From: Cinnamomum chago
Taxonomy: Eukaryota > Streptophyta > Magnoliopsida > Laurales > Lauraceae
Length of the DNA: 64,000 nucleotides
Direction of reading: 5' to 3'
Assembly: GCA_038049695.1 (NCBI GenBank)
Contig: CP142455.1
Coordinates: forward strand, 32,897,501 to 32,961,500
The notes below the pieces were generated by a model. It was not told where the DNA came from. It searched no databases and saw nothing but the letters and a program-made list of their open reading frames with translations. Of this stretch, positions 1 through 9,000 are shown in pieces (position 1 is the first letter of the stretch; every line of letters starts with the position of its first letter). Position numbers and translations under genes: made by a program.

Positions 1-276
1 CTTCATGTTCGTGTCGCCGGTTTGGTTGAGTGTCAGGTTCAGTCAACTGAGTACGTGGATGTTGTTGATCTTGAAAAAAAGTCATGCACATGTCACAAGT
101 GGGAAGTCATCGGCCTCCCATGCTGCCATGCTTTGGCTTCAATGAAAATGCGGAATGTAAATCCGTATGATTTTTGTGGGCACTGGTACACTAGGAGCAT
201 ATATCAAAAGACATGATGATATAATTCATGCAACGCATGATATGAAGCAGTGGGAGCAACGACCAATTGAGCAGGT
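1..276 (+). pseudogene. Mutator-like (MULE/MuDR) transposase, C-terminal fragment
   Basis: The plus-strand reading has a SWIM zinc finger, Cys-x-Cys followed by Cys-x-His (CTCHKW...GLPCCHAL), then a segment ending near WYTRSIYQKT. This is the usual C-terminal end of plant MuDR/FAR1-type transposases, where SWIM follows the MULE catalytic domain. The catalytic domain would lie left of the window. The typical continuation (DDIIHATHDMKQWEQ) follows at about 212-270 in another frame, so there is a small indel after YQKT and the copy is not intact. The family assignment rests on the finger and its spacing from the WY...Y motif. A FAR1-like host gene is possible but less likely in this transposon-dense setting. 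Confidence 0.75.
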
Positions 277-297
277 AATGATGCATACCTTGAAATC

Positions 298-480
298 TTT
301 TGCAAGTTTTGAGATTTGGAGCTCGCAGCAATGTTGGGACATTTCTTAATCTAGTAGGATTTTAAGGAGCTTTGCAAGTTTTGGAGTTTGGAACTCGCAG
401 CAATGTTGAGCCCTTCTTCAAACTTGTGGAGATTTGATAAGACTGGTTTGATCTTGCAACAATGTTTAAGTTCAAACCTT
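298..480 (+). repeat. Degenerate direct repeat, period about 74 bp
   Basis: The motif TTGCAAGTTTTG..TTTGGA.CTCGCAGCAATGTTG occurs at about 300 and again at about 374. A weaker third copy (CTTGCAACAATGTTTAAG) lies near 450. It falls between the MULE fragment and the mobile-domain ORF and may be intron or UTR sequence. No coding sense was seen. Confidence 0.5.
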
Positions 481-639
481 CTTTGAGAATGCTTCATTGA
501 CTATGAGCTTACAGTGGTATTGAGCTCATCTTCAAGCTTCCTATCTTTTTCGAGGTGTTTCCCTTTTCTTCGGAATTGTCCCAGAACCATAACAAAATTT
601 CGCTAGAAATTTTTTAGCAAAATTATGTCACTTTGATGA

Positions 640-3361
640 TTGGTTTTTTCTTTTCCATCGTTTGCACGTAGTTCCTCTAGAACGAACAAAGGCAAAGAGC
701 CTGTTACTGATGCACCTCGCCGGTCTACCAGGTCTCCTAATGTGGTTGTACAGTAAGCTTGGGAGAAGGTCCAGTTTGTGGAGAGAAACTTGGAAGAGTG
801 TGACTCCCTTAACCGTGATGAGATGAGATAGCGATTGATCGCTCTCAAGGATGAGGAGTTTTACAAGATTATGGTAAGCAATCGTCCTTGGGTCATGGAC
901 GATCAGAGCATTGTGCCCAAGCCTACCTTTTTCTTTGGCGATACAGTCCCTGACGACCTGACATACTAAATGAGATGTTTTCAGTTCTCTTACACGGCAG
1001 ATGGTGAGGGGAGAGCTATTTCTACCCGGTCAACCTTTGATCGCACTGTCTCTATCATGAGTCTTTCTCCCACATGCCCCAAGAGGGAAGATCCTCTGAG
1101 CTGGGTGAAGAGGACTAATGTGATCAAGACCGGGGTTTTTGTTGGCGGCCCTTCTGGTTATGCAGAGAAGTCGCCTATCCGCATGAACATGTTGATGCCA
1201 GCCAGCGGCTACCAAGGTTCTGATCATCCATCAGTCGATTTGAGACCGTTGGGCCTTGGCATTTTTCAGGGTGACGACAGCAATTGGGTGAAGCCTTTTC
1301 GACTTCGTGGTCATTTCAGTGCTGACTCAAGCTGGGAGTCATGGACTGATCACATCCTGCAGGTTGGCGGGACCATTCTGAAGGAGGTCGAGATCTTTGA
1401 CGCGGTTCGCGCTTTTTGGTAGACCGTGGTTTTCTCCGATGAAGCCTTCATGGCCATGTTGGAGTCATTTTTTCCACAAACCAACACCTTCATTGTCACG
1501 AATGGTGAGATTGATTTTTCTTTGAAGGAATTGAGCGCCATCACTGGGCTGCCTGTCCTCGGCAAACTTTATGAGGAGTTTATGCCTATTGACAATGTCC
1601 TTGAGGAGCAGTCTAAGGAGTTCAAGCTTTTATACTTTCAGTTTGTCGCCTTCTATGGTTTTTTGAAGGAGAAGGAGGGCTCCAAAGTCAGGTCCAGTAG
1701 TTGGAGGAGTTTTGACTCCTTGTTCCCCAACATCTTTGACAGTAGAGAGTCTTTTGATAGCATGACCTAGGAGGCCAGAGCTAAGACTCCAGGTTCGAAG
1801 AAGACTTCTGTCACACGAGGAGACTTGAATGACTTCTTCATGAGCACAGATGCCATTTATTTTGACATTGTGTTGCGGAGGGATCTCGCTGTTTACCTCA
1901 CTTACTGGTTGAGTGAGGCTATTTTTGCTAGAGGAGATGGAACGCACATCAAGCTCGTATTGTATCTTTCCGGCTTGTCAGATGGCATTTGGACAGCGAC
2001 TTGCTTTGGTGCTTGCTCTTTACTCCTATCTATGTACCGAATTGCAGGTTGCTGCTTTCCTGGTTCGGCTTGGGCTCCCTATGAATAGGGTATTTTCTGC
2101 CCATATCTTTTATTCGTGGTATGTGTACCACTGTCCCGGCTTTCATTGATTAGGAGTTGCACAGGATGATGACCCTTTCATGATTTGATTGGCTAGAGGG
2201 ACAGCCGTTTCCGAATCTCTTTTGTCTGCCTGTTTGAGAATCCGACGATTCAGGGATGTCGAGATTGGGCAATCTTTAGTGAAGCTTTCTCCAGGTTTGC
2301 GGAAGAAGGCTTTTGATTTTGGTGTCTCCCGTGATTCCACTAGAGCGGGGTGGGGAAGACACTATTATTTGACAAACGCAGAAAAGATGTGGCTTTTCAA
2401 CATACGCATTGGTACAATGGCATACCGTAGACATCTGTTTGTTGATATCCAGCCGTATGTCCCCTCGCGTTTTGCGCTACAATTGGGCTTCTCTCAAGGT
2501 GTTGTTGGAGCGCCTTCGAGCATGGTGAAGCGTTTTGGAGGTTTGCACGATGGGAGGAATGCATGGACTTTTTATAGTGCAGAGGACACTACCACCATGA
2601 TTTCCTATCCTAAGTTGCCCACTTTCCGGACTGCTAGCTTTACGAAATAGTTCGTAGAGTGTTCTTTGGTGTACCGGTGGCTTTCCAAGAAAGAGTTCGA
2701 TGTGAAGCAATCTTCTGGGAAGGGTCTTGGCAAATCAGATGGAGTCCGACGAGAGGAAGTTCTGGCTTTCCTTTCTGGAGAGAAGCACAAGATAGGCTTT
2801 CTTGGTGAACAGAGCGTCATCAGATCAAGAGTTGTACAAAAGATACTTGGTGAGGTTTTGAAACAACTAGAGGAGGAGGAGGCTGAGATCGACGCTTGGA
2901 TGCAACTGAAATAAACGAAGGCTTCCTTGGAGTTTACTGGGAGGAGAAGAGCATCCGACGAGGAGTCAAGCGAAGGTCCTGACTTTGACGACGGGGCAGG
3001 TACTTCAAGCAAACCGACCCATAGAAGCAAGAGGAAAAGAGGGCAGCGCCGTAATAAGAGGCACGGAAACTCTCCTGATCCAGAAGTCCCTCTCACCATT
3101 GCTAAAGAGATGTCAGGGGACGCTAATGAGCCTCCGGAAAAGAGGAATCGAGAGGAAGAGACCCGTTAGTGAAGGTATGATTCCTCCTCTTTCTCTTTTC
3201 GTTGAGATTTTCTTGTTTTGATTTTCCTTCTCTCCCTTTTTAGTTGGAGATGATGATTTGGTGATACCTGAGGTTCTGGCTGATGAAGCAGTGACGGATC
3301 CGATTGTGGCATCTGAAGATGAACCGAGGGACTCTGAAGTGATTCCAGAATCTTCGCCCGG
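640..3361 (+). pseudogene. Decayed transposon-associated plant mobile domain (PMD) ORF
   Basis: Successive plus-strand frames give a protein resembling the aminotransferase-like plant mobile domain proteins found in MULE and Ty3/gypsy elements. A basic Ser/Thr/Pro-rich start (from about 660) is followed by the body (about 970-2,650) with blocks such as TNTFIVTNGEIDFSLKELSA and ITGLPV, and RAGWGRHYYLTNAEKMWLF. The C-terminal region is acidic, then Lys/Arg-rich (about 2,930-3,170). A short last exon, ending at a GT near 3,361, reads VGDDDLVIPEVLADEAV. The copy is broken at roughly half a dozen places. It lies just downstream of a MULE tail and may have belonged to that element or to an LTR element. 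PMD family recognition is fairly firm; the parent element is inference. Confidence 0.55.
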
Positions 3362-3419
3362 TATGACTTCTTTGTATTTTCTTTCTTTCTTTTTTGTATG
3401 TTTTGATTGAGAGGATGCA

Positions 3420-3888
3420 AGACCATCTGATGATATGGAAAATACCGAGGATCGTTGGTTTTGCCAACATCTCCTGGTCTTTTGGGCTCAAGTAAGGTGA
3501 GTTTACTGTTTGCTACGATAGCCTCAAAGATTTCTTCAACATCTTCATCGAACGGGTATTTCTTCTCTATTCGTTCTTTGACGGCTTCAGAGAGTTCATA
3601 TTTCTTACCTGCAGTTTTGTTTTCAACTTTCTTTGGCTGCTGAGGAGCTGACTTGGTATGCACATTAAGAACCTCATTTTTCTTTGGTTTTGAGGTCGTA
3701 ATGGTAATCAGCTCTTTCTTTGATGATTTCTGATTGTTGAGGTCTTTGATCACCGTTTCAGCTTCCATAGCTACTTCTAAGAGTTCTCCCAGGTTCTTTC
3801 GGATTAGAACATCCGAGGGAATATTGTGTTTTTGCCTGAATTCAGCAAGTCCCTCTGGATTGTTAATGAGGCCTTTCAAGTTCCCCAT
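3420..3888 (-). pseudogene. Ty3/gypsy gag-region fragment, inverted
   Basis: The minus strand reads from MGNLKGLINNPEGLAEFRQK through a Lys-rich linker into KKYPFDEDVEEIFEAIVANS, then LTLLEPKRPGDVG and NDPRYFPYHQMVLHPL. These last blocks are familiar from the gag/pre-protease region of plant Ty3/gypsy elements. Only about 155 residues are present, and the likeness stops near the 3' end of the mobile-domain ORF on the opposite strand, so this is an inserted fossil fragment. No protease, RT or integrase is adjacent. Age is not estimated because no LTR pair is visible. Confidence 0.55.
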
Positions 3889-5515
3889 TTAAATAAAGGA
3901 AAAGAAAACAAAAGTAACAAGGAGAAAGAAGAGACTTACAGTGAAAGGATCGAAGACAAAAGAAAAGGATAAGAAGAAGAGCTGCTGCAAAGGATTTTAA
4001 AGAGGAAGGAGATGGAGGATTGCAGGGAGGCGTGCCACCTCGGGAAAGATTTGAAATCTCGAAAGAGATGAGGGGAGATAAAGATGAAGAGACGTTTGGC
4101 GGCTCGATAGACGGGAAAATGGGTTAAACAGCGCCATATATGTGGATGCACTAATGTACCAAGCCTCCCTTTTCCTCGGGAAACAGAAAGGAAAAGGCAG
4201 GCTTTGGGGGGCAATTGTGAGGGCACTGGGCTCGAGCCTGATTTGGATTGAGGCTGATCCAGCCCGTAGGCCCGGTCTAGCCTATAAAACCAGTCTATCA
4301 GTTTTGGGCCTGGCCGGTCTGAATGGAGCTGCTGACTACGTCCAATTAGCCCATGAAGACTCGACATAAAAAAGGAGGAAAAAAAAGGGGATAGATGGTA
4401 ACTGGGGAAGGAAGAAGGTGATCATGCGAAGTGGAATGGTGCACACTCCCCCACACCAGAGGACACGATCAGGGACGTGCGCATCCCTGAGGCAAGATCA
4501 GCAGCTAATGGGGGAGTGGGAGGAAACTGAGAAAACTGAAGAAGGGAAGGTATAAAACTAGAAGGAGGGAAGAACAAGTATGAGAAAACTTCCATAGAAA
4601 AAAAAAAGAAAAAGGTTTATCTCGATTCACTTACTAACTTAAGCATCGGAGTGTATTCAATCGGGCCAACCGATCGAGTTTCACCTTGCTCTTGATCTCT
4701 TAAACAGTTACCAGGTTAGGAGACAGAAGCCCTACAACAGGAGGAAGAAGAAATGCTCAAAGTGATCCCACGTAACCTGATCTTTTAAAATCTAACCTTA
4801 CAAGGCTAAACAAACAAGGGTTGTTGCTACCTAAAAATGAAGATCCGATCTCACGAGAGGGACGAAGATCTTCAAAGCTCACAGTTGAAGCAACTAGATG
4901 GAGACGCCAAAATTCTCTAAGGTATGAACCTAGGATGATCTCAATATATACAATATAACTGCAATGGGGCTGAGCCTTTATGGGCTGAAACAGGACTTGA
5001 GTCAGTGGCTCATTTTTACATTCTGGACAGTTAAGGAAATCATATCATCAATCAAGGAAAAGGTCCACCCATGAAAAAGTTCACCTTCTACAACCATCTT
5101 AGAAAAGGTAACTGAGCAGCTGCAGATAGAAAATCTTCAAGTAGCAGGTTGAAACATGCGTTAGACAGATGCTAGTATTTAATGAAAATCCCCATTACTG
5201 GTAAAAATTATATGGCATTCTGATTGTTGCAGTCGCAAGCATAGATTAGGACTAATATTGTAATTAGTATACTACCTCTTTGATGATAAGGGCCCAAAAT
5301 TCAAAGTCATTAAAGTGTCATAGTCATCTATATCATGATTTATTAACCAGCTTTGGACAGGTTTAGAATGGACTTTTGTGTAATTCATAGTATAGAAATA
5401 GTCGTAGTGGATGACTATATATTTTGTGACTAGACTTAACTTTATTGTACTTGGACAATAGATGTAAATAATTTTTGGTGAAAATGAAATGCTACATTGT
5501 GCTCCTATATCATCA

Positions 5516-5518
<3 letters not shown>
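3889..5518. other. No gene seen; probable LTR remnant around 4,140-4,740
   Basis: No convincing coding sequence was found. Two TATA-like boxes lie at about 4,281 (CTATAAAAC) and 4,551 (GTATAAAAC), with a purine-rich stretch between them and a region ending CCCTACAACA near 4,739. This would suit the promoter half of an LTR, but no partner LTR or primer-binding site was found. The remainder is anonymous AT-rich sequence. Confidence 0.3.

Positions 5519-5559
<41 letters not shown>
5519..5559. repeat. (AG)n microsatellite
   Basis: About 20 uninterrupted AG units. They directly follow, in minus-strand sense, the likely last exon of the CIPK fragment, so the repeat expands in or next to former coding sequence. 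Confidence 0.95.
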
Positions 5560-5563
<4 letters not shown>

Positions 5564-5967
5564 CTGCAAAATCTTCCCAATTCACTGTGATTGGAAATAA
5601 CTCTCTGAATTTCGGATTACAAATTCGGGAAGTTACACCAATTGGGTAATATTTTTAATGTAAAATAGTACTCTAGGTAAGACTTGAAAACAGGAAGAAT
5701 TATTGATGAGAAAAACTAACCTTGTGATATTCAAGTGTGTCACCTGTAGCCTTCCGAACATCCACCATGAAAAGGGATGCTGCAAGTTCAAAAATCTACC
5801 ACAATAAAGAAGAGTTTTCTTCATAGATAATGCCCTCCAGGAGATTAACCCCATCAATTAAATGACGAAAGTGAAAGTTAAAAGAGCTTAAAATATGAAA
5901 ATTACACCTCCAAGACAACAACAAACTGTCCAGTAGTGTTAATTACAGATAATCCTTCAAGTCTAAT
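5545..5967 (-). pseudogene. CBL-interacting protein kinase (CIPK), C-terminal exons only
   Basis: Two minus-strand exons are clear. The first (5,967-5,908) reads IRLEGLSVINTTGQFVVVLE and ends at a GT. The second (5,795-5,721) follows a TAG acceptor, reads IFELAASLFMVDVRKATGDT then LEYHK, and ends at a GT donor. This matches the end of the C-terminal regulatory domain of plant CIPKs, where xFEVAPSLxMVxVRKxxGDTLEYHKFYK is typical. The GQFxVVLE block points to the CIPK8/CIPK24 (SOS2) side. A third piece near 5,588-5,545 (RFCSK, compare SFCSKL) runs into the AG microsatellite. In the family these kinases act downstream of calcineurin B-like calcium sensors. No kinase domain or NAF motif was found nearby, so this is a gene fragment. 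Whether a transposon carried it is unknown. Confidence 0.65.
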
Positions 5968-6728
5968 CTACATAAGAATAATGCAAGAGGAATCACAGCG
6001 TCAGTTGTTTCAGAATCGAGAAAGATTAGTATGTTCTGGAGGGATGAATATTGCAAGGCTTACAGCTTCTTCTCAATATCACACAACTAAATGCCTTCTT
6101 AGTGATAATTACTTGGTTTTTGTTCGCTTTTTTTTTGGGCTTGGGTAAATTTAAAAATGGGCTGGTATGATCTTGATGATAAATACTTTATTGTTGTAGC
6201 ATTCTAGGGAAAACAACACAATCTTACAATATTTCTGCATTTGATTGAAAACCACCAACATGACAATGATAAAATATTGTTGTGATGAAATATTGATGCT
6301 GATCAGGCCATATGCGCTAAAGAAGACCAAGAAGGGGCTCTATCCTTTTGCTTATCTGAAAATGTTTCATTGTCCATGTGAGATCTGAAAGTGCAAGCTA
6401 GACCTAAAGCCCGACTAATTAAAATTTCTAACTTAATTAATTCAGTTAATCCAATTAACCACAAGTTTCCTTGAATTGAACAACAATATAGGTATGACTA
6501 TGTAGTGAGAACGCTCAAGTGAAATGACGCAAAAGAGTGTGTGCTAAATCTATGATATACCAATATGTTCAATGTGATTTAGCACAAGTGTGTGTTTTGC
6601 ATGCCAAAACATGAAATTTATACCTATGTAGCACATGCATCTCAAGGTATAAATATGTGATAATTAACACAAATATTTATAGTGGTTCGATCCCTTGACC
6701 GATCTCTTGACCCACATCCACTCTCAAG
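5968..6728. other. No gene seen; AT-rich, partly LTR-like
   Basis: No upstream CIPK exon could be recognised. From about 6,400 the sequence (up to TTTATAGTGGTTCGATCC near 6,677) resembles plant Ty1/copia LTR or leader sequence and resumes at 7,901 after the hAT-like insertion. That assignment is tentative. Confidence 0.3.
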
Positions 6729-7071
6729 CATAGTTGTCAAGTTCATTTCGGATGTTGTTTCGGCGTGGCTTCAAAATGAAACATTTTGGTTGATTCGGAC
6801 ATTTCTCTTTCCAATTCAAAAATTTATTTCAGAAAATATAAATATTATATACATATATATATATATATATTAAAAACATATAGCACTGCTCAATTTGCTA
6901 ATCAAATTTTTCAATGGGACACTTAAAAAAAGATCAAAACCATTTAAATGGCCCATTTCAGATTGATATTTTAAAAATGGTTTCATAAAAATTTCTAATA
7001 ACATCAAATATCACTGTATGTAATTCATAATGGGCTTTCGTATTTCTTAAATACTGAACGATAGCATCAAT

Positions 7072-7326
7072 TGAAGTCTTCATCAACGTTTACAAATAAA
7101 TGGGCCTTTGATGAACAACAGCGATTACAAATAATTGACCCTTTGATGACATCAGTGATTACAAATAAAGTGGGTGGCCCTCTGATGACATCAGCAACTA
7201 CAAATAAGCCGTGACTCTTAACCCCCTGATGAACATCAGCTATCATAAATGAGGGGCCCGCTGATGACATGAGCAGTTGCAAATTAAGTGGGTGGCCCTT
7301 CGATGAACATCAAAGATTACAAATGG
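7072..7326 (+). repeat. Tandem array, about seven units of 34-45 bp
   Basis: The repeated core is GGGTGGCCCTCTGATGACAT followed by CAGCAACTACAAATAA, with variants starting near 7,072, 7,101, 7,135, 7,170, 7,209, 7,251 and 7,288. Each unit carries TGATGACATCA or TGATGAACATCA, a near-palindrome. The array lies wholly inside the hAT-like element. The minus-strand ORF over it is only the repeat in translation. Confidence 0.85.
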
Positions 7327-7349
7327 TCCCCCCCACCCCCCGGGAAACG

Positions 7350-7547
7350 AAGAAGGAATGGAGAGATCCTACATACCTGGTGGTTATCTGGCAAGTTGTT
7401 TTGCAAGAAATCCAAGCTTCGCAGCAACGAAAGCGTTTGACAATGCACCCAAGACTCTTGGCAAGGGAGAAAATGCTGCAATCTCTTCGGCAGAAAGATC
7501 TTGGAGTTGATATGGACGATATTTTCCCTTTGGAGTCCATTTTATAG
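7350..7547. other. Coding-like stretch of unknown origin inside the hAT-like element
   Basis: Both strands are open here. Plus reads WQVVLQEIQASQQRKRLTMH and ends MDDIFPLESIL at a stop. One minus frame reads LSAEEIAAFSPLPRVLGALS followed by NAFVAAKLGFLAKQLA, which has the composition of a real protein. I do not recognise either. It could be a captured host exon (in which case the minus frame is my preference) or chance. Confidence 0.25.
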
Positions 7548-7900
7548 ATCGATTGGAACTTTGAACGTTGCATGCTCAAGAAGATGAAACGAGGCTTGCT
7601 GGCTTTTTCAAAGCTTTCTCCTTGATTAGAAAAGGTGAGTAGGATAATTTCATATATTTCTTTTCAGATTCATCCAAATCCCCAAATTATTTTCATTTGA
7701 TTTCACTTCTTTCAACGGTTGCCCTCTAGATTCGACTGTTCGTCCGAGATTTGGGGGTTTTGACCGAAACCTTCTTGTTCGGGGGAAATGAAACAAAACC
7801 TAAAAGGAACATCTTCAAGCGAGATGTTCGGTTCAGTTTAGGCTTTGAACCGAGGAAAATCGGACATTTCGTCCAAACCGAAACGTACTTGACAACTATG

Positions 7901-9000
7901 CTCTTAAGAGCTTCAACACTCTTGCTTCCACTAATTGAGGTCACCACACAAGTACACCTCCAATCGCATACATAACTAATTTTTTGATACAACGGTTCGA
8001 TCGCAAAGATCTAATCCACTTTACAACTCAATTTACAAATTGAAACAAAAAACACTTGCCTCTTGGACTATGTCTTGAGGATGCACTTTGATGCTACTCC
8101 AAAGCTCCAAGATTTGACTCCTTGCTTGTTGCCTTGATGTTGATGATGCTCCATTGAGTGCTCAACCAAGAGGGTTTGGGAGTCTAAATCTAGGGTAATA
8201 AATGATTATGACTTGTGAGGCTTGAGGTTTACCCTAGAAAAGTGATTCCACTAATCACACTTAATTAGAGCTTTGAATGCTCTTAAGTATGCCTATTAGA
8301 AGCCTAAGTGTGAGTGGAATTGGATTTTGGGAGCTCTAATAAGGTATTACTATGAGGGCACTTAGTATTGGAAAAAAAGTCTCAAAATCACAAGAGTTAA
8401 GGCCATTGGAATGGGTTCTTGTATATATAGAACACTCTCCAACGGCTAGTCCACAGTTAGCCTTCAACCAATTACTGCTAACCGCCAAACCCCTAATGGC
8501 TAGTTTGACTGAGTCAAAAACAGGGGAAATGCTCTATGGTTGGCTTCATGACTAGCCGCAGGGGACTTATGGTGAGCCGTGAAGCTAACCGTAGTTCATT
8601 TATAGTGAAATATAAGATACTTTCTTTGTGACAGTGAGCTGACCATGGGGTCCTACAGTTAGCTGAACCCTTGCTCTATAATTAAGCTATTCCAAAGATC
8701 AACAACTAACCAATTTTAACCCTGTTGATTTAACCATTTGGTTTGAGGGTCCTAGGGGCCTTTTCTTGGTTTGTGTAGGGTCCAATTTACCTTAATAAGT
8801 TGGCACCAATTGGAGTTTCTTCCTTGATAAAATTCGGGCCTTCCAAGACTTGAATCTTCGCCTTCGACCTTGATCTTCCTTGTAGAGACTCATAGAGGCA
8901 AGATCTTGGACTATTGACAGGAATTGACAACGAAAGGGTAGTGCATATATGACTATGGCACTAACAAGATCCATACCCATGTTTAGCGGGTTTCAAACCA
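7901..9000. other. Probable LTR-retroelement remnant, right part
   Basis: The sequence continues that left of the hAT-like insertion. It includes a TATA-like box (GTATATATAGAAC, about 8,419) followed by several copies of a GGCTA(G/A)CCG-type motif at 8,440-8,610. The same motif family clusters in the Sirevirus-like LTR at 50.9-51.2 kb. No coding region, PBS or LTR pair was found. Confidence 0.3.

Larger units (their letters stand above)
6729..7900. mobile_element. hAT-like non-autonomous DNA transposon
   Basis: The element starts CATAGTTGTCAAGT and ends with the reverse complement ACTTGACAACTATG, a perfect 14-bp terminal inverted repeat followed by weaker similarity (TTTCGG). The flanks are CTCTCAAG (6,721-6,728) and CTCTTAAG (7,901-7,908), an 8-bp target duplication with one mismatch, as hAT elements make. 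The outer GTTGTCAA is also hAT-like. No transposase was found in the 1.17 kb. The interior holds an AT microsatellite (about 6,853-6,870), the tandem array at 7,072-7,326 and a coding-like stretch at 7,350-7,547. The uninterrupted target reads like LTR sequence continuing across the insertion. Confidence 0.75.

Noticed and set aside
3166-3491. Extension of the minus-strand gag reading below 3,420
   Set aside because: The frame stays open but family likeness ends, and the plus strand here reads as the last mobile-domain exon.
7067-7282. Minus-strand ORF of 71 residues
   Set aside because: It is the 34-45-bp tandem repeat in translation.
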